A stretch of DNA of 64,000 nucleotides. Source: an uncultured Selenomonadaceae bacterium (GTDB lineage: Bacteria; Bacillota; Negativicutes; Selenomonadales; Selenomonadaceae). The notes beneath the pieces were generated by a model. That model saw only the letters and a list, made by a program, of their open reading frames with translations, had not been told where the DNA came from and searched no databases. Numbering within the stretch: position 1 is the stretch's first letter; every line of letters begins with the position of its first letter. Below, piece after piece: positions 51,824 to 59,867 of this stretch. A program made the translations under genes and the position numbers. The DNA is taken from positions 186,001 to 250,000 of the forward strand of contig CAJOCQ010000001.1 of NCBI GenBank assembly GCA_905233135.1. Reading direction: 5' to 3'.

Positions 51824-51849
51824 AAAGTTGCCGCAAGGCAATTTTTTTT
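51824..51849 (+). terminator. Terminator of the candidate small RNA
   Basis: Stem AAGTTGCC / GGCAATTT with a GCAA tetraloop and T8. Confidence 0.75.
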
Positions 51850-51854
51850 GCGCA

Positions 51855-51887
51855 AAAAAAGCCTCCAAACATTTTGAAGGCTTTTTT
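51855..51887. terminator. Terminator of ksgA
   Basis: AAAAAAGCCT / AGGCTTTTTT (51855-51864 with 51878-51887); overlaps the ksgA stop and can work on both strands. Confidence 0.75.
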
Positions 51888-52725
51888 ATTTTTGCAGTGA
51901 GTTTGCTAAATTTGCGAATTCAGCAACAGATAAATTTTCTGCGCGAAAGTTAGGCGGAATGTTGGCAATTTCCAACGCCGCCAAAATTTTTTCCCTGTTA
52001 AAACCCGCGCCGACAAGTGAATTAACTAAAGTTTTTCTGCGTTGCCCGAACGCCGCGCGCACAACTTTTATAAAAAAATCTTCGCTTGCAACTTTGAATG
52101 GCGATTCGCGCACGTTGCAAACTACAACCGCGCTTGTAACTTCGGGGCGCGGCAAAAATGCTGAAGGCGGCACTTCAAACGCAATTTGAACATCTGCGCG
52201 AAATTGTACAGCAACGCTCATTGCGCCGAAAATTTTGGAATTGGGCGCGGCTGTCATTCGCTCGGCAACTTCCTTTTGCACCATCGTTACAATTTTTGTG
52301 ACGGGCAATTTTTTTTCAAGCAGCGTCAACAAAATTTGCGTCGTTATGTAATACGGCAAATTTGCAACAACTTTAAAATTCGGCGGCATTATTTTTTCAA
52401 CGTCAACTTTTAAAATATCGCCTTGAATCAGCTTGAAATTTTCGTAACCTTCCAAAGTTTTTTCAAGGACGGCAGGAAGTTTTTTATCAAGTTCCACCGC
52501 CGTAACATTTGCGCCGGCTTCCAATAATCCCTGCGTCAATGTTCCAATTCCCGGCCCAATTTCTAAAACTTCATCGCCCGCCGAAATTTCCGCCGCGTCA
52601 ACTATTCTTTGAACAACGCTTGAATCAATTAAAAAATTTTGCCCGAGCCTTTTTGACGCACGCAAGTTGAAAGTTTTTAAAATGTGCCGCGTTGCCGCAA
52701 TGTCAGCTATTTTTGGGTGTAACAT
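51886..52725 (-). CDS. rsmA: KsgA/RsmA, 16S rRNA dimethyladenosine transferase
   Basis: 279 aa. Dimethylates A1518 and A1519 of 16S rRNA. Motifs: RLGQNFLIDSSVVQRIV near residue 26, EIGPGIGTLTQGLLE near 57 (SAM), NLPYYITTQIL near 122 (catalytic NLPY), PRPEVTSAVV near 187. Overlaps the RNase M5 gene by 23 bases, the usual Firmicutes arrangement. Confidence 0.96.
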   Translation of the reverse strand: MLHPKIADIAATRHILKTFNLRASKRLGQNFLIDSSVVQRIVDAAEISAGDEVLEIGPGIGTLTQGLLEAGANVTAVELDKKLPAVLEKTLEGYENFKLIQGDILKVDVEKIMPPNFKVVANLPYYITTQILLTLLEKKLPVTKIVTMVQKEVAERMTAAPNSKIFGAMSVAVQFRADVQIAFEVPPSAFLPRPEVTSAVVVCNVRESPFKVASEDFFIKVVRAAFGQRRKTLVNSLVGAGFNREKILAALEIANIPPNFRAENLSVAEFANLANSLQK

Positions 52726-53248
52726 TTTCCAACGCCTCCAGAAATTCCGCGCGAGTTACGCCGTAAGAATTTAAACGGTTTACGAAAGTTTTAACATTGC
52801 CGTAACCAATCCCCAACGCCGCGCCGATTTTATCACGCAGTTTTGAACTTTCCGCGCCGCCTGATAAACCGTACTGCAACATTTCAGCCGCCGTAAATTC
52901 TGTACGCGGATTTAAATTCAGCGTATGAAGTTTAGCAAGCGCATTTTTTATCGACTCGGGCGCGGCTTGCTCAACGCCTATATCGTCATTCGCTGTTGCT
53001 TCGTCTTTGGAAATGTAGGCGTGTTTTGCGTTGGGAAATTTTTGAGTCAAAAACTTTCTGATATTTTCGCCCGCCGTGTCGGGGTCTGTCAAAATAATTA
53101 TACCGCGCCGCTTGTACGCCGCCGCAATGTTCGACAAAGTTTTTTTGTTAAAATGAAAGCCGTTGGTAATAATGCAATCCGCCTCAACCGCGCGGCGCAC
53201 TGCGACAATATCCATTTTGCCTTCAACGATTATAACTTCTTTCAGCAA
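52703..53248 (-). CDS. rnmV: Ribonuclease M5
   Basis: 181 aa. TOPRIM-domain nuclease that matures 5S rRNA. EVIIVEGKMDIVAVRRAV at residues 4-21 has the TOPRIM Glu, IILTDPDTAGENIR near 50 has the DxD acidic pair; the C-terminal DUF4093 region follows. TTG 53248 with GGAAGT upstream. Paired with ksgA. Confidence 0.93.
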   Translation of the reverse strand: MLKEVIIVEGKMDIVAVRRAVEADCIITNGFHFNKKTLSNIAAAYKRRGIIILTDPDTAGENIRKFLTQKFPNAKHAYISKDEATANDDIGVEQAAPESIKNALAKLHTLNLNPRTEFTAAEMLQYGLSGGAESSKLRDKIGAALGIGYGNVKTFVNRLNSYGVTRAEFLEALENVTPKNS

Positions 53249-53260
53249 ATAAACACTTCC

Positions 53261-53914
53261 TTAACTAAGCAGCATTTCTTCAACAAGGCGGAAAACATCC
53301 GCTTCAATGTCAAGCGCACTGCGAGCGAAATTATTTGCGGCGCAATTAACAATTTTCCAGCCGTATTTCTGCGCGAGGTCATTATAAACTTTGTAAGATT
53401 TAACCATAAAATTATAATCGTCTTCGTGAAGATCGGCGCGCCCGCGTTTTTGGCGGAGCATAGCGGCAATATTCGGCGGCATATCCAAAAAAATTGTAAG
53501 GTTGGGGCGCGGCAGTTGAAATTTTTTTAATTCAACGTCTTCAATCCAATTCCAAAATCTTTCACGGTCAGCCTTGCGCGAAAATTTCGCCGCTTGGTGC
53601 GCCATATTTGAAGCAACGTACCTGTCAGCCAAAACAATCCCGCCGTCATTATAAAAATCTTTCCACGTGGTAAAGCTTGCGAATCTGTCAACGGCGTAAA
53701 ACATTGCCGCCGCGTAAGGGTTGACACTTTCGGCAGTGCCGCCGAAATCGCCGCGTAAATACATTTTAATTAGCGCGGAAGATTCACTTTCATAATTTGG
53801 AAAACTGATGCGCAAAACATTAACGCGCAAATTGCGAAGGCGTTCAAAAAGTCTTGTAGTCTGCGTAGCCTTGCCGCTGCCATCAGTGCCTTCTATTACA
53901 ATTAACTTGCCCAT
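53261..53914 (-). CDS. tmk: Thymidylate kinase-like protein
   Basis: 217 aa. Phosphorylates dTMP. P-loop EGTDGSGKATQT at residues 8-19 (Ala in place of the usual Ser after Lys), DRYVASN near 96 (DRY/DRF motif), FLDMPPNIAAMLRQKRG near 144. The P-loop variant and NWIEDVELKKFQLP belong to a distinct dTMP kinase subgroup, so the substrate is slightly less certain. Twelve bases upstream of rnmV. Confidence 0.85.
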   Translation of the reverse strand: MGKLIVIEGTDGSGKATQTTRLFERLRNLRVNVLRISFPNYESESSALIKMYLRGDFGGTAESVNPYAAAMFYAVDRFASFTTWKDFYNDGGIVLADRYVASNMAHQAAKFSRKADRERFWNWIEDVELKKFQLPRPNLTIFLDMPPNIAAMLRQKRGRADLHEDDYNFMVKSYKVYNDLAQKYGWKIVNCAANNFARSALDIEADVFRLVEEMLLS

Positions 53915-53925
53915 TTCAACACCCC

Positions 53926-54690
53926 TTACAATTTAAAAATTTCAGTAACAAACGTGCGTAACATTTCCTGCAAAACTGTCACGTTTAAAAGTAACGCTTC
54001 AGCTTGCGGGCGCAATTTTGTATAGTGGAATTTCGGCTCGCGCGGCACCAAAAAATCAGTCGGGCAAGGGATAACTTCAAAGCCCTGTTGATTGAAATTT
54101 AAAACCGCGCGGCGCATATGGAACGCCGAAGTTACAAGAATGGGTTTATTTAAATTTTTCTCGCGCAGAATTTCTGCGGAAAAAATTGCATTCTGAGTAG
54201 TGTTGACGCTTTTACCTTCGATAAGGATTTTTTCAGGCGGGACGCCGAGCGTTTGCAAAATTCTAAGCGCAATTAATGCCTCCGCGCCGCTGTCTGAATA
54301 AACTTGTCCGCCACTTAAAAGTATCGGCAGGTTGAAAATTTTTTGAAGTCTTACGGCTGTTAAAAGGCGATTGGCGGGGCTTGCGCAGAGCGTGCCTTCG
54401 CCGTCCACGTCTTGCGAATCACGAATTGCGCCGCCGCCGAGCATTATTATCACGTCAGCAGAATTTAATTCTTCAACATTTGGCGAAGAATATTTTTGTT
54501 CGAGCCAGCCCATTGTTTTATCAGCTACAAGACTTGTACACATTAAATAAAAAATCAGCGTCAAAGTCCCCAACATCAAAGAAAGTTTGAAGTTGAAGCG
54601 CGACAAATATATTGTAAAAACTATCAGCACGATAATAAAAAGTCCGGGCGGCAATATCCAACTTGCGCCGAATTTCAGCAAGTATACCAA
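53926..54690 (-). CDS. YdcF/ElyC-like DUF218 membrane protein
   Basis: 254 aa. Two N-terminal membrane helices (residues 8-60), then a DUF218 domain: DVIIMLGGGAIRD near 80, LPILLSGGQVYSDSGAEA near 118, EGKSVNTTQNAIFSAEIL near 155, and PILVTSAFHMRRAVLNF near 183. ElyC/SanA relatives act in envelope integrity. Starts at TTG 54690 (AAAGGTAG upstream); an ATG is not available. Confidence 0.85.
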   Translation of the reverse strand: MVYLLKFGASWILPPGLFIIVLIVFTIYLSRFNFKLSLMLGTLTLIFYLMCTSLVADKTMGWLEQKYSSPNVEELNSADVIIMLGGGAIRDSQDVDGEGTLCASPANRLLTAVRLQKIFNLPILLSGGQVYSDSGAEALIALRILQTLGVPPEKILIEGKSVNTTQNAIFSAEILREKNLNKPILVTSAFHMRRAVLNFNQQGFEVIPCPTDFLVPREPKFHYTKLRPQAEALLLNVTVLQEMLRTFVTEIFKL

Positions 54691-54844
54691 AAAAAAATCT
54701 ACCTTTCAGCCATAAAATTTTTTGATAAAATATTTTAGGCTTATTCGGCAGATTGGAAAAAATTTCCTGCAATTTTATTAAAGTGCTGATTTGCGCGGTT
54801 GAATCTTTTATTTACTTTAAATTTTAAATTCTCGAACAACGGCA

Positions 54845-54985
54845 TTTCTTTCTTTTTGCAAAAAGAAAGAAACGCCTGGCAAAGAAAGAAAAACTGGCAC
54901 CCCGCACATAATTCAATCCTGAATTAAGTGCGGGCGGCGGTCATCCTTGACCGCCGTGTTGCACCTTCGTTTAAGGTTGCACAAA
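54845..54985. repeat. Structured intergenic element, copy 2
   Basis: Perfect 13-bp inverted repeat TTTCTTTCTTTTT / AAAAAGAAAGAAA (54845-54857 with 54860-54872), then an A-rich CAAAGAAAG, then three hairpins: CCCGCAC...GTGCGGG (54901-54934), CGGCGGTC/GACCGCCG (54935-54956) and ACCTT/AAGGT (54963-54977). It fills most of the gap between the YdcF-like and GGDEF genes. Confidence 0.7.
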
Positions 54986-54987
54986 TT

Positions 54988-55905
54988 TTAAGTTGTAAAA
55001 ATTTGAAAATTATTGCGCCCGTGTTCCTTGACGAAATATAAAGCTTTATCGGCAAGCGCAAAAGCTTTTTCGTAATTGACGGCGGAAGAAACATTTACCG
55101 CGCCAATGCTCGCCGTAATTTCAATTTCCATTCCCTCAACAAAAATATTTTTTGCCGCCTGTAAAATTTTTTTTGCCTTGTCTGAAATAAAATTTTCATT
55201 CGGGGGATTTTTCAGCAGAATAACAAATTCATCGCCGCCGAATCGCCCGACGTAGGAATTTTCATTAAAAATTTTGCGCAGGAAATCTGCAAACATTTTT
55301 AAAATAGTATCGCCCGCTTGGTGCCCGTACGTGTCATTAGCTTCTTTGAAATGGTCCAAATCAATGACGTACAACGCAGCATTTTGATTTTTTTTAAGAT
55401 AATTCGCGCAGAAATTTTCCATAGCTTTTTTGTTCAGCAAGCCTGTAAGTTTATCAGTTTCAGATTCTTTTTTCAGCTGTTTATTTCGCAGTTGCAACTG
55501 TTGATTTAAATCCTTGACGCGCTGCAAATCCAATTCAACGCCGCGCAATTTTATTAACTCGGTAATATCGTCAATCAAAATCAGAATGCCCATTTTTTCC
55601 GCGCCGTCGTACATAATGGACGTTTTCATATGCAGATATTTAAAATTTTTGCCGTCGAAATATTGAACAATGTTTTCGTGCGCGTTGGTATAATCTTGAA
55701 TAGCGTCCAGAACAATTTGATTAAAATCGTCGTTTTCTGCGTAGTCGATAAAAATTTGGGCGAAAGGAATATTTAACATTTCGGCGGCAGATTTATTTAA
55801 AATATTTTCAGCCGCAGGATTGACGTAATTAATTTTCCCGCTTTTTATGTAAAGTATACCGCCTGAAATACCATTTAAAATTTTCTTATGAAGCAGATTT
55901 TCCAT
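54988..55905 (-). CDS. PAS-GGDEF diguanylate cyclase
   Basis: 305 aa, cytoplasmic. An N-terminal PAS domain (residues about 8-120: GGILYIKSGKINYVNPAAENIL, MGILILIDDITELI), a coiled-coil linker, and a GGDEF domain from about 150 (DKLTGLLNKKAMENFC). The active-site motif GGDEF is intact near 220; no inhibitory RxxD is obvious. It would make c-di-GMP in response to a small ligand or redox cue. Confidence 0.9.
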   Translation of the reverse strand: MENLLHKKILNGISGGILYIKSGKINYVNPAAENILNKSAAEMLNIPFAQIFIDYAENDDFNQIVLDAIQDYTNAHENIVQYFDGKNFKYLHMKTSIMYDGAEKMGILILIDDITELIKLRGVELDLQRVKDLNQQLQLRNKQLKKESETDKLTGLLNKKAMENFCANYLKKNQNAALYVIDLDHFKEANDTYGHQAGDTILKMFADFLRKIFNENSYVGRFGGDEFVILLKNPPNENFISDKAKKILQAAKNIFVEGMEIEITASIGAVNVSSAVNYEKAFALADKALYFVKEHGRNNFQIFTT

Positions 55906-55914
55906 AAAATAACC

Positions 55915-57108
55915 TCAAATCAATTTTGCAACGCGCAAAATAATTTTTTCGGCAAGTTCGGACTTTGTCATTTTGGGGAAATTTTCAACTTCGCCCGCGC
56001 GATTGATAATCGAAATAATATTTGTATCGACGGCGAAGCCCGCGCCTTCCTTTGAAACGTCATTTGCAACGATAAAATCTAAATTTTTTTCGACGATTTT
56101 ATTTTTGGCGTAATCGATAACGTTTTGAGTTTCGGCGGCGAATCCTACAAGCAACTGATTTTTTTTGCGCTGCCCGAGTTCTTTTAGAATGTCAGGATTT
56201 TTGACAAGTTCAAGCGTCAAAGTTTCACTGTCCTTTTTAATTTTTTGCGGCGCAATATTTTTAACGCGGTAATCAGAAACTGCGGCGGACATTATAACCG
56301 CGTCAACAGAATCAAATTCTTCCAAAATTTCTTCGCGCATTTGTTCGGCAGTTTCGACTTTGATAAATTTCAAATTGGCGGGCGCGTCAACAGTTGTATT
56401 GCCGGCAATGAGAATAACTTCCGCGCCGTGATTTTTCGCCGCCTTTGCAATTTCAAAGCCCATTTTGCCGCTTGAACGGTTGCAAATGAATCTTACTGGG
56501 TCAATAGGTTCAATGGTGCCGCCCGCCGTAACGAGAATTTTTTTACCTTTAAGAATTTTCGGCGCAAAAAATCTAATAATTTCTTCGCAGATATTTTCGG
56601 GCTCGGCGAGTCTGCCTTTGCCGCTTGTACCGCAAGCCAACAAGCCAATTTCAGAATCAATAATTTTGACGCCGCGACTTTTGAGAATTTCAATATTTTC
56701 TTGAGTGGCGGGGTGTTCAAGCATTCGGGTATTCATTGAAGGAGCGACAAGCAAGGGCGCGGGCGTTGCCAAAATTGTTGTAGTCAATAAATCGTCCGCT
56801 ATACCGTGCGCCGCCTTCGCCAAAAAATTTGCGGTTGCAGGAGCTATTAAAACTACGTCCGCAAAATTTGCAAGTGCAATATGTTCAACGTGAAAATTAA
56901 TTGCGCCTGCGAACATTTCGACTGAAACGGGATTTTTTGTAATTTCTTGGAAAGTGCGCGGAGCGACAAATTCGGCGGCGGCGCGCGTCATTACAACGCG
57001 CACTTCTGCTCCCAATTTTTTCAGGCGGCTTACAACTTCAACCACTTTGTAAGCGGCAATTCCGCCCGTTACTCCGACAAGAATATTTTTACCTTGCAAT
57101 TCATTCAT
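55915..57108 (-). CDS. coaBC: CoaBC, bifunctional phosphopantothenoylcysteine synthase/decarboxylase
   Basis: 397 aa. CoaC half: GVTGGIAAYKVVEVVSRLKK, FHVEHIALANFADVVLIAPATANFLAK near 70 (active His), APSMNTRML near 123. CoaB half: ILVTAGGTIEPIDPVRFICNRSSGKMG near 193 (nucleotide-binding loop) and FAAET near 305. Two steps of coenzyme A synthesis. Overlaps rpoZ by 8 bases. Confidence 0.95.
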   Translation of the reverse strand: MNELQGKNILVGVTGGIAAYKVVEVVSRLKKLGAEVRVVMTRAAAEFVAPRTFQEITKNPVSVEMFAGAINFHVEHIALANFADVVLIAPATANFLAKAAHGIADDLLTTTILATPAPLLVAPSMNTRMLEHPATQENIEILKSRGVKIIDSEIGLLACGTSGKGRLAEPENICEEIIRFFAPKILKGKKILVTAGGTIEPIDPVRFICNRSSGKMGFEIAKAAKNHGAEVILIAGNTTVDAPANLKFIKVETAEQMREEILEEFDSVDAVIMSAAVSDYRVKNIAPQKIKKDSETLTLELVKNPDILKELGQRKKNQLLVGFAAETQNVIDYAKNKIVEKNLDFIVANDVSKEGAGFAVDTNIISIINRAGEVENFPKMTKSELAEKIILRVAKLI

Positions 57109-57331
57109 CGGGATTCTCTCCGCTCATTTCGTAGGTAATTTTACCCTCATAAATTTCTTCCATTGCGTCGGTAACAAATTTGTTTGAAGGGTTATCAATG
57201 TGGCAAGGTTGCCCTTCCAAAAGTTGACGTGCACGCTTTGAAGCCAATACAACCAAAGTGTAGCGGCTGTGCGTGCGTTTAACCATTTCGTCTGTTGAAG
57301 GATTTACCATGCTTGGAACTAAAATGCTCAA
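57101..57331 (-). CDS. rpoZ: RNA polymerase omega subunit
   Basis: 76 aa. Helps assemble RNA polymerase. The core TDEMVKRTHSRYTLVVLASKRARQLLEG has the conserved YTLVVLASKRARQL segment; NKFVTDAMEEIYEGKITYE follows. TTG 57331 start (GGGAG upstream); ATG 57310 is an alternative. Usual order gmk-rpoZ-coaBC, here broken by an intergenic element. Confidence 0.93.
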   Translation of the reverse strand: MSILVPSMVNPSTDEMVKRTHSRYTLVVLASKRARQLLEGQPCHIDNPSNKFVTDAMEEIYEGKITYEMSGENPDE

Positions 57332-57675
57332 TTTTAATTACATCTCCCAATAATTTTTTTGGTCTGTAGATAAACTTTTAATTTTTAATATTTTTAAATG
57401 TTCTTTTCTTTTTCCAAAGCAAAAAAGAAAAGAACCAAAAGAAAAGTGCTTTTTATCGCCCGTCAGGGCCGCTAAGGTCAAGAACGCGCTTAGTAACAGG
57501 TGCCCCCTTTGGGGCCTCTACTTTTTCCTACGCATCAGCATTACCGCAAGCTGCGGCTTTAGTGACGGGCGGATATTACATTAGCTTTTATTGGGTTGCA
57601 GTTATATTTCAGCAAACAGGAAATTTGCCGCGCGTCCTGCGCGAAGGGGGCGGCTCACATCACGTTCGCCGCTTT
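57332..57675. other. Gene-free interval between gmk and rpoZ
   Basis: 344 bases holding structured element copy 3 (listed separately) and, between it and gmk, a GC-rich stretch (57600-57675) with no recognisable gene. In most Firmicutes gmk and rpoZ lie within a few dozen bases of each other. Confidence 0.6.
57400..57574. repeat. Structured intergenic element, copy 3
   Basis: Perfect 14-bp inverted repeat GTTCTTTTCTTTTT / AAAAAGAAAAGAAC (57400-57413 with 57422-57435), an A-rich CAAAAGAAAAG, then a module closed by ATCGCCCGTCA / TGACGGGCGGAT (57455-57465 with 57563-57574) with small inner hairpins (GCCCC...GGGGC; CCGCAAGCTGCGG). Confidence 0.75.
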
Positions 57676-58281
57676 TTAATTTTCCAATAATTTTTCAAAA
57701 AGAAATTCGTTGCGTTTAACTTTGCAACGTTCGGCGGCAATTATCGATTTTATTTTTTCAACCGCCGCGTCAACAGTATCATTTACAACGACGTACTGAT
57801 ATTTTTCGCCGACAGCAATTTCATTTTTGGCGGCGTTAAACCTGCGCGAAAATGTTTCAGGCGATTCACTGCCGCGCCCGTTAATCCTGTTTGCAAGTTC
57901 TTCCAATGAAGGCGGCAACAAAAAAATATACACGCCGTCAGGACGCTTTTTCATAACATTTAATGCGCCTTGAATGTCAATTTCCAATAAAACATCTTCG
58001 CCGCGTTGCAAGCGTTCTTCAATCTTATGAATCGGAGTGCCGTAAAAATTGCCGTAAACTTCCGCGTACTCCAAAAATTTTTCTTCCGCTATCCAATTTT
58101 TAAATTCGTCAACGCTTATAAAAAAATATTCTACGCCATCAGTTTCGCCAATGCGCGGTTGCCGCGTTGTTGCAGAAATGGAATAAAAAAGCGTCGGAAT
58201 TTCTTCCAACAATTTTTTGCAAACAGTGCCCTTGCCGGTGCCGCTTGCTCCCGAAACTACCAATAATAAACCTTTTTGCAT
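57676..58281 (-). CDS. gmk: Guanylate kinase
   Basis: 201 aa from ATG 58281 (AGG at about 7 bases; TTG 58302 is an extended alternative). Makes GDP from GMP. P-loop VVSGASGTGKGTV near residue 8, ISATTRQPRIGETDGVEYFFIS near 34 (GMP binding), LLEIDIQGALNVMKKRPDGV near 95. It lies between dapF and the element that separates it from rpoZ. Confidence 0.95.
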   Translation of the reverse strand: MQKGLLLVVSGASGTGKGTVCKKLLEEIPTLFYSISATTRQPRIGETDGVEYFFISVDEFKNWIAEEKFLEYAEVYGNFYGTPIHKIEERLQRGEDVLLEIDIQGALNVMKKRPDGVYIFLLPPSLEELANRINGRGSESPETFSRRFNAAKNEIAVGEKYQYVVVNDTVDAAVEKIKSIIAAERCKVKRNEFLFEKLLEN

Positions 58282-58294
58282 TTTGTAACCTGCC

Positions 58295-59098
58295 TTAAAC
58301 AATTCCTGTAAAAACTTTTTCAGCCGCGCCCGTCATATAAACGTGATTATCTGCGCCCCATTCAATTTGCAAATCGCCACCGTCAAGGTGTACTGTTGCA
58401 GATTTTTCCGCCAAGCCGTTCAAATTCGCCGCAATGACCGTCGCGCAGGTTCCCGTACCGCAAGCCAAAGTTATACCGCTGCCGCGTTCCCAAACGCGCA
58501 TTTTTAATTCACTGCGGCTCAATACTTTGACAAATTCTGTATTTGTGCGGCGCGGGAAAATTTTATGGTATTCAAACTTTTTGCCTAGCTGTTCAAGATT
58601 AATTTTGCTTAAATCGTCAACGAAAATTACGCAGTGCGGATTTCCCATTGAAACGCAAGTAATTTTAAAAATTTCGCCGTCAATTTCCAGCGGCTCGGCA
58701 ATAACTTTATCTTTGTTGAAAGTTACGGGGATTTTTGCGGCGTCGAGAATCGGTTCGCCCATATCGACTGTTACAAGATTTTTTTCAAGTTGGACGTTTA
58801 AAATTCCCGCGCCCGTTTCAACTTGGAGCGCATCGGAATTTTCGCCGAGCAGAAATTTTGTAAAGCAACGAATACCGTTACCGCACATTTCGGCTTCGGA
58901 GCCGTCCGCGTTAAAAATTCTCATACGCACGTCTGCAACTTCGGAAGGCAAAACGTAAATCACGCCGTCCGCGCCAATCCCAAAATGGCGGTCGCACATT
59001 TGTTTTATTTTTTCGGCGGCGTCGATTCTTTCATTTTGAATGCTGTTGAAAATTATAAAATCGTTGCCGCAACCTTGCCACTTTTCAAATTTTTGCAA
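58295..59098 (-). CDS. dapF: Diaminopimelate epimerase
   Basis: 267 aa from TTG 59098 (AGGAG 8 bases upstream). Converts LL- to meso-diaminopimelate for lysine and peptidoglycan. The two catalytic cysteines are visible in EMCGNGIRC near residue 72 and TLACGTGTCA near 210; KWQGCGNDFI is the N-terminal motif. Fits a meso-DAP cell wall. Confidence 0.95.
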   Translation of the reverse strand: MQKFEKWQGCGNDFIIFNSIQNERIDAAEKIKQMCDRHFGIGADGVIYVLPSEVADVRMRIFNADGSEAEMCGNGIRCFTKFLLGENSDALQVETGAGILNVQLEKNLVTVDMGEPILDAAKIPVTFNKDKVIAEPLEIDGEIFKITCVSMGNPHCVIFVDDLSKINLEQLGKKFEYHKIFPRRTNTEFVKVLSRSELKMRVWERGSGITLACGTGTCATVIAANLNGLAEKSATVHLDGGDLQIEWGADNHVYMTGAAEKVFTGIV

Positions 59099-59102
59099 AT
59101 TA

Positions 59103-59774
59103 TCAACTCCTAGCAATACAATCAATTTTAGTACACGTCGCGCAGGATTTTTTCTGCTTAATATTTTTATCTGCTGAAAAATTTTTTTCCAATCCGATAA
59201 TCGCCGTAACAGATTTACGCGGCACGAGCATTAATGATTCAGTTAAATTCATACCAATTTCAGGCGCGCCCGTAACATAAAAAAATTTTTGCTGATTTTC
59301 CAAATTCCAATCGCCGTAGCCGGGACTGAAACGCCAACGCATTTTTAAACTTTGTTTAGAAACTTCGCGGGCAATGGCTTTTTCCAATTCATCGGCGGCT
59401 TGTTCAACTGCAGCGGTTGCGGCGGCGTCAAGCAATACCGAAGAAACATATTCGCCCGCGTCAAATTTTTTTGTAACTTCGCGCTCGATATTTTCGCCGA
59501 CAGTAACTGCAATGCACGCAACTTTTTCGCAGCCTGCAAGGTGTTTTGTAATGGAATTGCCAAAAATTTTGAAGGGCGGCGCAGAATTTACAACGGCGTT
59601 TTCGCAGTCATAATCGTAAATTTTATAAATGCCGCGCACTTGCAAAAGTAATAAAGCTTCTTCGCAGGCGTCGGAAATATTTTTTTCGTCAAAGTTTTTG
59701 GCGTTTTTCAAGCCTGCGTAACGGCGCGTTTCGGCAGCTGAAATTTCTAAAATCTGCGCGTTATATATCGGCAA
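59103..59774 (-). CDS. Stand-alone methionine synthase reactivation protein
   Basis: 223 aa matching the AdoMet-dependent reactivation domain of MetH, made as a separate protein. RFSPGYGDWNLENQQ near residue 148 is the AdoMet-binding RxxxGYG motif; LMLVPRKSVTAIIGLE follows. A C-terminal triad CATCTKIDC (about 211-219) is extra and could bind a cluster or zinc. It should reductively remethylate oxidised cobalamin for the reactivation-deficient MetH encoded at 31064-33427. TTG 59774. Confidence 0.88.
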   Translation of the reverse strand: MPIYNAQILEISAAETRRYAGLKNAKNFDEKNISDACEEALLLLQVRGIYKIYDYDCENAVVNSAPPFKIFGNSITKHLAGCEKVACIAVTVGENIEREVTKKFDAGEYVSSVLLDAAATAAVEQAADELEKAIAREVSKQSLKMRWRFSPGYGDWNLENQQKFFYVTGAPEIGMNLTESLMLVPRKSVTAIIGLEKNFSADKNIKQKKSCATCTKIDCIARS

Positions 59775-59796
59775 AAAAATTTCTCCCTTCGGTGTT

Positions 59797-59867
59797 TAAG
59801 GGTTCCAAGGATTAGGGAATAGTGATTTTCACTGGTGCCCTATATCCCTTTATCCTTTGAACCCTAA
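59797..59867. repeat. Heptad foldback array H
   Basis: Left arm AAGGGTTCC, AAGGATTA, GGGAATAGTG; right arm CACTGGTG, CCCTATAT, CCCTTTAT, CCTTTGAA, CCCTA. It begins at the FlhB-like stop and ends close to the ribosome site (CACCGAAGGGA) of the MetH reactivation gene, but the stem around that loop is poor here. Confidence 0.65.

Larger units (their letters stand above)
51722..51849 (+). ncRNA. Candidate small RNA from the consensus promoter
   Basis: Predicted transcript from about 51722 to the terminator at 51824-51849, about 125 bases, without a convincing open frame. Its first 40 bases are antisense to the 5' end of the phage-like gene transcript (predicted start near 51763 on the minus strand). 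Prediction rests on promoter and terminator only. Confidence 0.45.
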
